From Paragorgia papillata (lineage: Eukaryota > Cnidaria > Anthozoa > Scleralcyonacea > Coralliidae): DNA of 64,000 nt. The translations under genes were made by a program, and so were the position numbers. Numbering within the stretch: position 1 is the stretch's first letter; the number at the start of each line of letters is the position of its first letter. Below are positions 37,901 to 45,226 of this stretch, one piece after another. The DNA is taken from the NCBI GenBank assembly GCA_035771165.1, contig JAWNZC010000470.1, positions 3,820,501 to 3,884,500 on the forward strand. Direction: 5' to 3'. The notes under the pieces are model-generated. The model did no database searches. It saw only the letters and a program-made list of their open reading frames with translations, and was not told the DNA's origin.

Positions 37901-40900
37901 TTTTGTAATGTTTCAGACGCGGCTGCTTTTCTGGGCAAATCTGTTCCTTCTTTTAATGTCGTTTCTGTATATTGTAAAGGTTTATGAACCATGTGATAAT
38001 GATGCACAAGCCCATCGCTAAAATACGTTTCTAACTTGTTTTCTGACACATTTATAATACAGCAACTTGGACAACAATAGTACAAGGAAGTACATAGTAC
38101 TTTGTAAAACATCCATCGCTTAAATTCACTCGAAATGGCTGAGCAACTTATTCAGTCATTTCTCGTATTTAATACAGGAGACGACCGTGAGAATTGACTG
38201 AGATTGACAGCGTTTAGTTTTTGTTTCCGTGCTTCTGGTTACATTCCAAAAACCCCCATTAAGATCAATATCCCCCGGTTTGGCGCCATGTTTGGACTGA
38301 AAGTTGGCACAGGTCCCTTAATTTTTCTCTCGTTTCTACTTCCGCCCACAAACATATCTGTCAGCGGTTTCTTCGTCAGCCTCACGGAAATCTCTGCGGA
38401 GGAGAGAGATACCCTGGTAAAATCATGAGCTATTCTTAGGTTTTGAATAATTTTCTTGTACTAGATATCCGGCATATTAATGTTGTCTGTGTCTTATTTC
38501 AACTGTTATGATGTTTTAGTGCAATTGATTCAGACATCACTAGTGCTTACACCCAGCAAACATCTTTTGTGGATTCAACAGTAACCAACGAAGAACATAT
38601 GAAAGGAGAGGTATGAACGTTGAAATGTTGGCGAAATACATGTACTACATATACTACTTGACATATGCTACTTTACATATACTATTCGACTTATACTACT
38701 CGACATATACTACTCGACACATACTACTCGACATATACTACTCGACATATACTACTCGACATATACTACTCGACATATACTACTCGACATATACTACTCG
38801 ACATATAATACTCGACATATACTACTCGACATATACTACTCGACATATACTACTCGACATATACTACTCGACATATACTACTCGACATATACTACTCGAC
38901 ATATACTACTCGACATATACTACTCGACATATTCTATTTGACATATTATGCTACTCGACATATACTACTCGACATATACTACTCGACATATTCTATTTGA
39001 CATATTATGCTACTCGACATATACTACTCGACATATACTACTCGACATATACTACTCGACATATTCTATTTGACATATTATGCTACTCGACATATACTAC
39101 TTTACATATACTACTCGACATATACCACTTGACATATTCTATTTGACATATTATGCTACTCGACATATACTACTCGACATATACTACTTAACATATACTG
39201 CCAGGTATATACTTTTTGTTTTTTTGTTTGTTTTAGCTTTTTCCAAAGTGGGATTATTCTGGTGTGGTGATAGATTGTTTGAAATATTACGCAAATCTAG
39301 TAAGTGTTGTTGATATACATGTAGTTAATGCAGCAGCTGATGCATAATATTGGATATTCTCTCACAAAGACCAGACGGTCACACCTCCCTTATATCCACA
39401 ATTCCCATATGACCACACCGCCCACACAACCACACTTCCTGCACATGATCACAACTCTCATACATGACTACAGCACTATCATACGACGTAATAAACCAAC
39501 CGTGACGATATAGATCGCAATATAAACAATTAAAATCTAATCTAAAACATTTTACCACAGGGAGATTGCTTCAATTTGCTATACACCTCCAACATGTTTT
39601 CGAGAATTCTGTCATGCATTATTTTACTACAACCTTCACCCACTAATGTATATCACTTTTATGGCGACAATGCTCTCCGAGAAACATCTTCAAAGTTCGT
39701 GCTATATTGTTAAATAAATAAATACATATTTATGCGTGAGATATTAAGAGCCATCCCTTCAAACGTTAGCCAGAACAAGTTCAACAACCCTTTGAAGTTA
39801 ACGAAAGATAAGAAAAGCTAGTACTAAGTTGAAACAACGTTGTGGGATTCCTATCAAGACAGAATTCTGAGTGGTTATAATAATATGAATAGTCATGTTG
39901 TAATGCATAGTTTTAGGTTAAAGTTTTGGCCTTTATGTGCGGGAGACTTTATGCGGTATTGCATGGTCAGTGGTCACAACACGTAACAAACATATCTTTG
40001 TACCTATAGGGCGATATTCAGATGTGTGTGTCAGTTCTGCTTGTTCTTGGTGACAAAATAAGGGACAAGGTGGACGAGCGAACCCAAGAACAATGGTTAT
40101 TATCTTACATAGGTGAGTTGTGCAAAGAAATGATCTAGATAGCTGGCATGGCCGCATGAAGATACGTTATTACCAAACTGGAGACTCGTACAGGAAAAGG
40201 TTTGCCTGATATCTTTACTGTACGAAGCCGCAGGACGAGGTCTGTGCCGTGAAGATAGTGAGCAAACTTTTGCCGATACGAAGCGACTATTTTTGGTAAA
40301 TAACTGTGTTTGTTCGTATTTTCGCGTTTTCTGTTTTTTTACGGGTGATTTAACTGGCGAGGTCCGCATTGGTCTGGTACGGACCTAATCTTGCTAGCGT
40401 GATTTAGATTTACGGAAAAAATAATTAACAATTATTCACCGAAGTGGAGGTGAACAGTGCTGGATATTCACCGAGCCGCGAAGCGGCGAGGTAAATATCT
40501 ACACTATTTACCGACACTGAGGTGAATAATTGTTTTAGCATATACCTCTGAAATAACAAGTTTAGCATGAAACAAGTTATGAAATAACAAGTTTAGCATT
40601 CTTATAGTTTTCGGTATTTTTATACAAGACACGGCCTCTAGCAACTTGGCGTCTTGGCGTACTCGATATTTGTCGACAAAACAGTTTTCACAACTTTTGA
40701 ATATATTAATGGCTAGAAAATTGTAAAGAAACATACCTGTGGACACTCTTGTTGACTTTTCTCGTTATTCTACTACATCAGCCTTGTTTATCAACAAAAT
40801 CTCTTGCTTTGGCAAACGAAGCAAAACTGGCCGCCATTTTGTTTTGCCCTCAGGTGAATAGTGCAGGATATCCCGAGCTAGTGGAACCAATCAGATTGCG

Positions 40901-41562
40901 TGAAAAGCACTATTCACCTGCGAGGTATATGCTAAATACATTTATATACGTTTTAGCGACAAAAACAATGGCTTGTGTACAACCGCTACTTTCCCTGGTA
41001 CGGGACAGTACAGTGTAGTGCATTTAACTCATACAAATCGAGCGAAAAAGTGGCTTATAGAATATGCACTGGTCAATATCTGTAAATCGCATACAGGTTC
41101 GTCCCGATTTCCAATAACTTTTTCCTTTGAAAACATGGCTATTTAGCTGCGTCCATTTGATAAGTACGATAAAGCATTCGCAGCTGATCTGTATCTGATT
41201 TACTACGGCTCGCTTGCAGCTCGCCTTGTAAATCAGATACAGATCGGCGAGATCGCTGCTCATGCTTTATCTATTACATAAATTGTTGGTTTTTTTGGGT
41301 TTTTTTACCTCATTATAGATCTGTTAAGTCGCTTACAAATGTGGACCATTGCAACTGAAATAATGAATATTTCTAACTTACCAGCCTTAACAGAACTGAA
41401 CCAGGTAATAATGGTTACTTATGTCTGTTGGGAATTCACTATTTTTTTGCACAACAGTCCCCATGTGTCAAGTGTAGGTTGTACGGGAGGTGACGGACGT
41501 TTGTATTTCAAGATGTTTATTTTTGAATTATGTTTTATATTCTTTGACGTTTGTGAAATTGG

Positions 41563-41618
<56 letters not shown>

Positions 41619-43177
41619 GAAATTTGTTCTTGCTAAACACAACAGCGAAGGACTCCATGCAGATAAGCCCCGAGCTGATTATAATAATAATATTTTTTGT
41701 TTCACACAGACGTCGACAACCATTAATACAATCTGTAGTAATGAAAAATGCAAGAAACCATTGCCAGCAGACAAACGTGGTTGGTGTTGCACTAAGTGCA
41801 CAGGCCTGACACCACCTTGTTCGATATGGTACGTTTTACCATTTATTCTGTGGTTTTACTGTGGCCAGATTAGCTTTGCACCCCCCCCCCCCCCCAAAAA
41901 AGGGGGGGAAAGACATTACTGTATTTGATAAATGATCACATTTTTTGTTTTAAAATAACTCAACTACGTCAATGCGAGCGCCGAAGTAGCGCCAAACCTC
42001 TTGGGGGGGGGGGGGGGGGGGGGGTCCGGGGGCATGCTCCCCTTTTGAAATTTTGAAATCTAGAGTCTCTGATATGCCAATTCCTGCATTTTGGAGTGAG
42101 AGCTAGTTTACAGAATTCTGAAGATTATAAAACTTCATAGAAAACACAAAAGATTTCAGATCTTTATATCCCACCAATGAAGACCTAGCTATACAAAGAA
42201 ATCGGTTTATTTTGTTAAGTTTTGGCGCGTTTGCTAGTTTTGGCGCCCCTTCTGCAACCCCAGCTGGGGGGGGGGGGGGGGCTGCCACCACGCCACTGAT
42301 CAGTAGAGTGCTCGTCGGGTCCAAAATATTAACGACGCGTCAATAACAGGTCTAACGCAAAGGAATGTAATCACGCGAGAGGTAAACAAAGACGTTTCGA
42401 TAGTTGAAAAGATCTCGCAAGTCAATCCTTATATATATGTACACGATGTAAATATGCCGTGGACTTCCCACGGTAGTGTTTGTATCCTTTAGATGTAACG
42501 TCGATTCGAACGCTGCCATAATAAAGAACTATATGAAATAAACTTGCCCTAACACCGCATTCTTTCACTCACGTGATTACATTCCTATACACGGTCGGAA
42601 ATGGCGGCTGTCGAGGCTCGCGAAATACGGGCTGACCCGTATTAGCTACGTATGCGTAGAACGAATATCTTGCGTGTAAACGTCATCAATACACGGCCGA
42701 CAACTCACTTGAGCCAGCACGCACGTGGACTGCGAACTGCCCCATGAAAGTGGCCGATTTTCTATGCAATTTCCGATCGTGCGTTAGGCTTGTTATTGAC
42801 GCGTCGTTATTTTGGGCCCGACGAGTACTCTACTGATTTTGGTAGTTCACACTTTTCCCGTTTTCAGTCACAGAGCCATGAATTTAATTGCCTTTCCATT
42901 ACTTTTTACTCAACAATTGGATTATGAGCTTGGAATCTCTGAGGCGATGAGGGTGAAGCCAGAGTGAATTATCATTTAAAAAATTAAGAGCGAATAATCT
43001 AATTCGTTTAGTAATGACAAAATGTCTTTATCTCTTAACAGCCATACAACCGTCCGCGGTCTATATGCCTGGTGTCAAGGGTGTGGTCATGGTGGTCATC
43101 TATCGCACATTCAAGAGTGGTATGCTAAGTACCGGTGTTGTCCAACTGGTTGTGGCCATCATTGTGAATACGGATGA
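12259..43177 (+). CDS. WDR24: WDR24, GATOR2 complex subunit, 810 aa, 25 exons
   Basis: Exons: 12259-12283, 13897-14019, 16427-16540, 18323-18418, 20557-20657, 20805-20879, 26353-26409, 26988-27119, 28101-28204, 28943-29040, 29938-30133, 31002-31122, 31256-31339, 31613-31799, 31978-32067, 32645-32704, 33687-33775, 35105-35139, 36387-36434, 38520-38610, 39237-39299, 40010-40112, 41319-41404, 41710-41828, 43042-43177. All junctions are GT-AG and in phase. GATOR2 at the lysosome opposes GATOR1 to activate mTORC1 when amino acids are present. An N-terminal WD40 propeller (about residues 20-340) includes [28 protein letters not shown] and [10 protein letters not shown]. An acidic linker follows, then an alpha-helical stretch ([21 protein letters not shown]). 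A C-terminal Cys/His zinc module (residues 727-810) includes CSNEKC, WCCTKC and [10 protein letters not shown] and ends CEYG. Human WDR24 has 790 aa and the same order. The last exon is read in the frame ending at TGA 43175-43177. Confidence 0.96.
12944..12973. promoter_or_regulatory. Two CACGTGA(C) E-boxes in WDR24 intron 1
   Basis: CACGTGAC at 12944-12951 and TCACGTGA at 12966-12973 lie 22 bp apart in similar contexts (each followed by GACGA-GAAGCA). TCACGTGA is the M-box/CLEAR-type core bound by MITF/TFE bHLH-Zip factors, which regulate lysosomal and nutrient-sensing genes. Regulation of WDR24 by such factors is inference only; part of the pair may be a small local duplication. Confidence 0.3.
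13455..13765. repeat. Palindromic repeat, family A (GCATCTTACGCACGCTTTGA end)
   Basis: It starts GCATCTTACGCACGCTTTGA near 13460 and contains inverted arms 13555-13625 and 13695-13762, sharing GAAATAGAAAATGG and GATGCAAACACTCG. A related copy lies at 54870-55085 in the same orientation. MITE-like, no coding frame. Confidence 0.65.
14411..14530. mobile_element. Tourist-like MITE, 120 bp, TTA duplication
   Basis: The arms GGCCCGTTCCAAACGCCGCT and its inverse close a near-perfect hairpin. TTA flanks both ends (14408-14410, 14531-14533). A 3-bp TWA duplication with GGSC-type ends is the PIF/Harbinger (Tourist) signature. It lies in WDR24 intron 2. Confidence 0.75.
15265..16310. repeat. Inverted copies of a GATCAGAGTATCC repeat
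   Basis: 16124-16310 is a palindrome with arms AAATACCAAATGATTTTCCG and GTGCARGATACTCTGATCC. Another copy of its arm (GTGCAGGATCAGAGTATCC) lies inverted at 15270-15288, after TCTGATTGGTC. Between them are CAA/AAAAC-rich simple DNA (15837-15930) and no gene. These are probably two insertions of one palindromic MITE family within WDR24 intron 2. Confidence 0.55.
17068..17785. mobile_element. hAT-type MITE, 718 bp, perfect 8-bp duplication CTATATAC
   Basis: The ends are CAGTGGCGTAGCCA and its inverse TGGCTACGCCACTG. The 8-mer CTATATAC lies immediately outside both ends (17060-17067 and 17786-17793), which is the hAT target-site rule. Subterminal C- and G-runs are typical of this family. The interior has no transposase, contains a (TA)n tract at about 17216-17250 and is itself interrupted by the MITE at 17262-17421. 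Confidence 0.9.
17262..17421. mobile_element. Tourist-like MITE nested in a hAT MITE, TAA duplication
   Basis: The ends are GGGCGCTTTCCA and the inverse TGGAAAGCCCCC, flanked by TAA on both sides (17259-17261, 17422-17424). The arms share inverted GACCGGTCAGTCCGG. It inserted after the surrounding hAT element. Confidence 0.75.
18546..20230. repeat. 12-bp minisatellite, split by an insertion
   Basis: Units of the form CCAACTGCACCA, with CAG/CAC/CCG variants, run from about 18546 to 19065. They resume from 20057 to about 20230 after a transposon. The 12-bp unit keeps long frames open on both strands, so the translations (Thr-Asn-Cys or Val-Gly-Ala repeats) are artefacts. It lies in WDR24 intron 4. 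Confidence 0.9.
19066..20056. mobile_element. hAT-type MITE, 991 bp, inserted into the minisatellite
   Basis: The left end CAGTGGCGGCGCGG and right end GCGCGCCGCCCCTG are inverted. ACACCAAC lies just outside each (19058-19065, 20057-20064); the tandem array makes such a match easier, but position and length fit hAT. The element holds two inverted copies of a 30-bp palindrome, AAGGTATTAG-loop-CTAATACCTT, at about 19279 and 19740, plus a shorter one near 20011. No transposase. Confidence 0.8.
21248..21275 (+). repeat. Tail fragment of the 5S-derived SINE
   Basis: TTGATATGCCTCGATACGGC continues into CACGTTGA and matches the 3' end of the SINE at 35472-35805 with one or two changes. Only the tail is present. 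Confidence 0.55.
21352..22900. mobile_element. MULE-like element, ~90-bp TIRs, 9-bp duplication TATCCACCC
   Basis: CTGCCTCCTCCACAGGCCCT at the left end is inverted at the right end. About 60 bp are nearly identical and the weaker match continues through AGATCCTGTAAA. TATCCACCC lies outside both ends (21343-21351, 22901-22909). Long TIRs with 9-bp duplications suggest a Mutator-like (MULE) element. Without the nested 711-bp insert the element is about 835 bp and has no coding frame. It lies in WDR24 intron 6. Confidence 0.8.
21635..22345. mobile_element. Tourist-like element, 711 bp, nested, TTA duplication
   Basis: The ends GGGGCTGTTTATATGG and CCATGTAAACAGCCCC are inverted, with TTA on both sides (21632-21634, 22346-22348). 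GGACATGTTCGGTATTTCGC and CTTTCTTCCAGTATATTTG each occur twice as a direct repeat (about 21730-21850 and 21935-22045), so the interior is partly duplicated. No gene. Confidence 0.8.
24253..25673. mobile_element. 1.4-kb element with ~115-bp near-identical GC-rich TIRs
   Basis: The arms 24253-24367 and 25560-25673 are inverted copies with only a few differences. They include CTCGCCCCATTCCCCTTCTA and GCGCGCCGCAAGGCCCC. GTGAAAC lies just outside both ends (24246-24252, 25674-25680), a 7-bp direct repeat. The interior (24368-25559) is AT-rich with no convincing frame. Superfamily unclear; arm similarity implies recent mobility or gene conversion. Confidence 0.75.
26430..26820 (-). pseudogene. 5'-truncated LINE, reverse transcriptase C-terminus only
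   Basis: On the minus strand a frame reads [20 protein letters not shown], then [15 protein letters not shown] and a stop. This is the usual end of CR1/L2/Jockey-type ORF2 proteins (R-...-Y.GP..WN.L). AAATAAAATTT-rich DNA at 26430-26500 fits its 3' tail. It lies in WDR24 intron 7. Confidence 0.6.
27300..27478. repeat. Tourist-like palindromic repeat
   Basis: The ends GGCTACGTTTACACGG and CCGTGTAAACGGGGTC are inverted; the interior repeats GAATTCGAGACC three or four times in both orientations. The flanking triplets (TCA, TAA) differ by one base, so the duplication is only probable. WDR24 intron 8. Confidence 0.6.
27764..28072. repeat. Tourist-like palindromic repeat with internal duplication
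   Basis: The ends GGGCCATTTAAAC and GTTAAATGGCCC are inverted. The arms share TAAGTCGCGACTT-type sequence. A segment of about 45 bp (CGACTAAAATAAGAACAGGG and flanks) is duplicated in tandem at about 27875-27965. WDR24 intron 8. Confidence 0.65.
28547..28679. mobile_element. Tourist-like MITE, 133 bp, ATA duplication
   Basis: The arms GGCTACGTCCACACGTATAC and inverse are perfect for about 45 bp, with ATA flanking both ends (28544-28546, 28680-28682). WDR24 intron 9. Confidence 0.7.
29395..29850. repeat. GATCGC/GCGATC-rich repeat block
   Basis: ATCGCTACGATC, GCCGATCGC, TAGCGATCGTAGCG and similar motifs recur on both strands around the MITE at 29490-29599. The right end reads TATATGGAAACAGG. 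It looks like an older palindromic MITE disrupted by a younger one. WDR24 intron 10. Confidence 0.45.
29490..29599. mobile_element. Tourist-like MITE, 110 bp, near-perfect hairpin
   Basis: ACCCCGTTTACACTAGAGC and its inverse form arms of about 45 bp around a small loop. The flanking triplets are AAA and TAA. It sits inside a GATCG-rich repeat block (29395-29850). Confidence 0.7.
30233..30534. repeat. Palindromic repeat, family B (GTAATACG-GCAACA ends)
   Basis: The ends TGAAGTAATACGAGCAACA and TTGCCCGTATTACCTCGCC are inverted. The inner parts repeat CAACATTGTTGC and CAACATGTTG, plus a GGTGGGTGGTAATACGTGC block. A second copy lies at 48258-48478. No coding frame. WDR24 intron 11. Confidence 0.75.
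31424..31513 (+). repeat. Tandem repeat, three ~29-bp units
   Basis: The unit ATGAATTATTAATGCCTTTT plus TGAAGA occurs three times in a row and then starts a fourth. WDR24 intron 13. Confidence 0.85.
33300..33415. repeat. Palindromic repeat with AAACATTCGCAG ends
   Basis: AAAACATTCGCAGTACGTGTTTTATCAG at the left (20 bp shared) pairs with the inverse at the right, around CTCGGCTATCGCCTCGTG. A structurally similar palindrome lies at 41158-41278. WDR24 intron 16. Confidence 0.6.
33900..33985 (-). repeat. tRNA-like SINE head fragment
   Basis: On the minus strand, AGTGGTTAGAGCGTTGG resembles a tRNA D-arm/A-box and GGTTCGATTGCC a T-arm/B-box, about 35 bp apart. The acceptor stem does not close, so this is not a functional tRNA gene but probably a tRNA-derived SINE remnant. 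Confidence 0.45.
34355..34761. mobile_element. hAT-type MITE, 407 bp, perfect 8-bp duplication ATTCGCGG
   Basis: CAGTGGCGTAGCCAGG and the inverse TGGCTACGCCACTG form the ends, with ATTCGCGG directly outside both (34347-34354, 34762-34769). G- and C-runs sit next to the ends. It is non-autonomous and belongs to the family seen at 17068 and 19066. WDR24 intron 17. Confidence 0.92.
34788..34913. repeat. (TA)n microsatellites
   Basis: Two TA tracts, about 34790-34841 and 34884-34913, flank 42 bp of ordinary sequence. Both create long Tyr-Ile frames that are not genes. Confidence 0.9.
35157..35301. repeat. Palindromic repeat with TTATTTAATAGTTGAG ends
   Basis: TTTATTTAATAGTTGAG at the left is inverted at the right; inner GGGATGTAT/ATACATCCC also pair around a TATATA centre. 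WDR24 intron 18. Confidence 0.65.
35345..35457. repeat. Pogo/Tigger-like terminal fragment
   Basis: CGCGTTAATACGACCACC occurs twice, and the right end reads TTAACGAGGTTCTACTGTA. On the other strand this gives CAGTAGAACCTCGTTAA, the pogo/Tigger terminal type. A related fragment (CAGTTGAAGCTCTCGCAAGC) lies at 49223. Confidence 0.45.
35472..35805 (+). mobile_element. 5S-rRNA-derived SINE (SINE3-like)
   Basis: The head contains AGTACTTGGATGGGTGACC (35579-35597) and AGTTAAGCCCGG, matching the 3' half of animal 5S rRNA including the internal control region. The body contains GGTTTTTCGCCGGGTTCTCC and GGTTTTCCTCCGTAAAATC, then CGGCTGCTTAAAGCGCC, and it ends CCTCGACACGGCCACATTG. A GGCGTGTGCTGTTA-type unit is repeated in front of the head. 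It should be transcribed by RNA polymerase III and mobilised by a partner LINE. Related copies: 53280-53595 (rearranged) and 21248-21275 (tail). Confidence 0.75.
36513..36690. repeat. MITE-like inverted repeat, ~70-bp arms
   Basis: GCCATTTCAGAATTGC...GCATTGTGGGACTGTTT pairs, with mismatches, with the inverse of 36598-36680 (AAACAGTCCCATAATGC...CAATTCCAAAATGGC). WDR24 intron 19. Confidence 0.65.
37158..37269. mobile_element. Pogo/Tc1-like MITE, second copy, right end truncated
   Basis: CAGTAAAACCCCGCTAACAA and GTTCTTGTTAGCGGG are inverted. Interior ATTCTTAATTTCAGCCTGAG matches the copy at 6718-6865 on the other strand. TA precedes the left end, but the final GTTTTTACTG of the right end is missing. 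WDR24 intron 19. Confidence 0.75.
37725..38410. repeat. Inverted repeats ~110 bp, 460 bp apart
   Basis: GAAACCGCTGACAGATATGT and GAGAAAAATTAAGGGA at 37752-37805 recur inverted at 38316-38370. Outer GATACCCTG also pairs (37727 and 38410). No frame inside. A non-autonomous DNA element is likely. WDR24 intron 19. Confidence 0.7.
38645..39205 (+). repeat. 14-bp minisatellite, ~40 copies
   Basis: The unit CATATACTACTCGA is repeated with few changes. A longer variant block (ATTCTATTTGACATATTATG) recurs four times near 38930-39160, giving a higher-order pattern. Since 14 is not a multiple of 3, the open frame across it cycles every 42 bp and is not a gene. It starts 35 bp after WDR24 exon 20. Confidence 0.92.
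40425..40940. repeat. Repeat with GGTGAATARTGC motif and inverted ends
   Basis: AATTATTCACC, GGTGAACAGTGCTGGATATT, CGAGCCGCGAAGCGGCGAGG and AGGTGAATAGTGCAGGATAT occur in both orientations. TTTAGCATATACCTC (40534) and GAGGTATATGCTAAA (40922) form a shorter inverted pair. Composite MITE region in WDR24 intron 22. Confidence 0.55.
41158..41278. repeat. Palindromic repeat with AAAGCATTCGCAG ends
   Basis: GATAAAGCATTCGCAGCTGATC at left (20 bp shared) and its inverse at right enclose inverted CTGTATCTGATTTAC/GTAAATCAGATACAG. Same architecture as 33300-33415. WDR24 intron 22. Confidence 0.6.
41567..41618 (+). repeat. (AAT)n microsatellite
   Basis: About 17 uninterrupted AAT triplets in WDR24 intron 23; the poly-Asn and poly-Leu frames across it are not genes. 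Confidence 0.95.
41880..42297. repeat. hAT-family fragment with C/G homopolymers
   Basis: The right end CACGCCACTG matches the hAT MITE family. AAATTTTGAAATCTAGAGTCTCTGA-type interior (20 bp shared) resembles 19160-19190. Runs of C (41880-41895) and G (42003-42024, 42266-42280) are assembly-sensitive. No matching left end is visible. Confidence 0.5.
42299..42838. mobile_element. 540-bp TIR element, ~60-bp ends
   Basis: ATCAGTAGAGTGCTCGTCGG and AACGACGCGTCAATAACA at the left are inverted at the right (42780-42838) with few differences. No coding frame. It abuts the hAT fragment to its left. WDR24 intron 24. Confidence 0.7.
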
Positions 43178-43323
43178 TCATGTAACGTCGCAACTTGGTG
43201 CCAGCTATGAGCACGCAGTGGCAGTCTGGAGGAAGCAACATTTCGAGGACAGCAGGCTTTCCTAGAAACCCGGTACTTGTGTAGCACTCGAAGCATTCGT
43301 GTAAAATGTTAATCTGGAGTTCA

Positions 43324-43480
43324 TGGGTCCAGTTGTATAAACGTTATCCTCCGGCCTAATTTCCGACGTTAAAACAATAAATTTGAATAGATTTAACATC
43401 GGACGTTAGAACTTAAGCTGGACGTTAGCGTTAATACGAAAGAATAAAGTAAAAATAATGGGGAACAAAAAACAAGAAAT
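43324..43480 (+). repeat. MITE-like block with WDR24 poly(A) signal candidates
   Basis: GGGTCCAGTTGTATAAACG resembles GGGCCCAGTTATTCAAAAG at 63932, so both may be ends of one repeat family. Inner CGACGTTAAAACAA/TTTAACATCGGACGTTAGA are partly inverted. AATAAA occurs at 43376 and again near 43443, about 200-270 bp past the WDR24 stop, so the gene's 3' end may lie in this repeat. From 43480 to 44289 I see no gene, only a G-run near 44070. Confidence 0.45.
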
Positions 43481-44289
43481 AGATTTTAAGCGTAAAGGAT
43501 TGATGATACCAAAACAATCAAACGCGACCATGATTGGTGTACGATCTTTATCCTATGCGGAATTGGGAGTTTAGCTCTATTATTTCTTATTCAAACACGA
43601 ATACAAAGAACGTTTGCTTTACGCCAGATAATTAAAAATCCCTCCGGGCCCCTTAAAACATGATTGAAGTTTGATTGAAGAGGTTTGTTCAGAATTCCCA
43701 AAGGGTGTGGTTGAAGAAGATATTTGCAATTCGAGGAAGAGATGCGTGATAAGCTTCGATCTTCCATCGTGTCCAAAGTGATGGGGAAGAAAGTGTCGAC
43801 GATAACAGAGGACCGTTATTTGCAGGATATTACTATAGTTTTAATGTAAAATTGTCGAACTTGCTTGCACCTTGCCCGTCAATAGAGAGACGGAGACAAA
43901 CGAAGTTCAAGGTAACTTTGCACAACGTACTTTCTCGTTCACTGCACAGTCCTCAAGATTAGCATTCATAAATCATATATAGGTGTACTGTGATAGTGCA
44001 GAATTTTTTGTCGATTTGTAATATTATTGGAGAGTTGAGAGTTATAAATTTTAAATCTATATTATTATTGGGGGGGGGGGGGGGTGGTAAATAAACTACA
44101 ATTAAGTGGGGAAAGCTCAAACCAATTAACAAATCATTGGGGAAATGTGAAAGAAATGAATATTTAACCAGTATTTTAAAAATGGGCTGGAGGAAAATTA
44201 CGGACAAATTTAGCAAACGTTTAGGTCGATTTTCTTCTTTAAAATCATAAATTCGTTTGAGGTGCTGTTTCTTACCTAATCGTATTTAG

Positions 44290-44900
44290 AATTCCTGGTT
44301 TGCACTTGACGTCATGGCGGCCATGTTGGAGGAACTTGAACAAAAGAATCTAATTAGCAGCTATTGTATTTGGAGTATGTTTTCCTCCAACATGGCCGCC
44401 GTATCTTTGTCTTCTAAATCTCAAGGGATTGATTGCAAACCACCAATAAATGTTAGAAGAATTTACAGAGGATTTCACATAACTTTTGACGAAGGCGTTC
44501 CGAAGTTTGTCCGTTATTTCCGAACTTGCGTAGCACAAAGTTTGTTGTACCGTCGTTAGTAATTTATGAATCAAATTGATTTGCCGTGAGAGTATCAATT
44601 ATTAAATCATACGTTTGCGCATCAAGTTTATCTTTGAATGGGAATATCCATGTCGACAATTCTTCCATATTTACTCTACGTCCAACAGGGAACTTGGAAA
44701 TGATGAAACAACGAACTTCGCATTCTCGCAACTTCGTTTCGACGTTCGCAACCACGTAATGACTTTGCCAAGTTCGTGGCCAACGGAAATAACGAACAAA
44801 CTTTGGAACGCCTCGTGGCCAACGGAAATAACGAACAAACTTTGGAACGCCTTCGTCAAAAGTTATGTGAAATCCTCTGTAAGAACACCAGTGATGGATA
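44290..44900. repeat. Intergenic inverted-repeat block with open frames on both strands
   Basis: GCGGCCATGTTGGAGGAA (44318) and its inverse TTCCTCCAACATGGCCGC (44383) form one hairpin. A second pair is 44461-44523 and 44828-44885, sharing CATAACTTTTGACGAAGGCG and CCAAAGTTTGTTCGTTATTT-type sequence. A 38-bp piece containing GTGGCCAACGGAAATAACG is duplicated in tandem at 44775-44851. Both strands stay open for 80-100 codons, and the minus strand reads on to a frame ending TLTANQFDS near 44564. I recognise no protein family. It lies between the WDR24 and MINDY3 3' ends. Confidence 0.5.
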
Positions 44901-45226
44901 TATTACGTCCAGATAAATAATAATTGCATATAAACGTTTTTTTATCTCGTAAAACAATTCAGATTTTGAGATTTACACACAAAGGTAAGACTTATGGCTT
45001 TTTTCTTTACACCAGTTCTTGTTTTTATCCTTGTGCACTTTACTCACACAATCAAACAATGTAATGTGCTCAATGGAAGTGGTCTTTATCTGAGTTGCGA
45101 ATCCAGGTTAGTGCAACCATATCTGTAACTTGCATGGCAAATATAAAATATACACCTGGGTTCCTTTCCAAAACGAAAGTAAATGCATCCGTCATTATTG
45201 CATGACGTGATTTTAATAAAAATAAG

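Noticed and set aside
38613..39146. 177-codon frame of Tyr-Ser-Thr-Tyr-Thr-Thr-Arg-His repeats; also considered as a CRISPR-like array
   Set aside because: It is a 14-bp tandem minisatellite without spacers; the frame cycles only because 3 x 14 bp avoids stops.
43014..43265. 83-codon plus-strand frame over the last WDR24 exon
   Set aside because: Wrong frame; the spliced frame gives the conserved [10 protein letters not shown]...CEYG terminus and stops at 43177.
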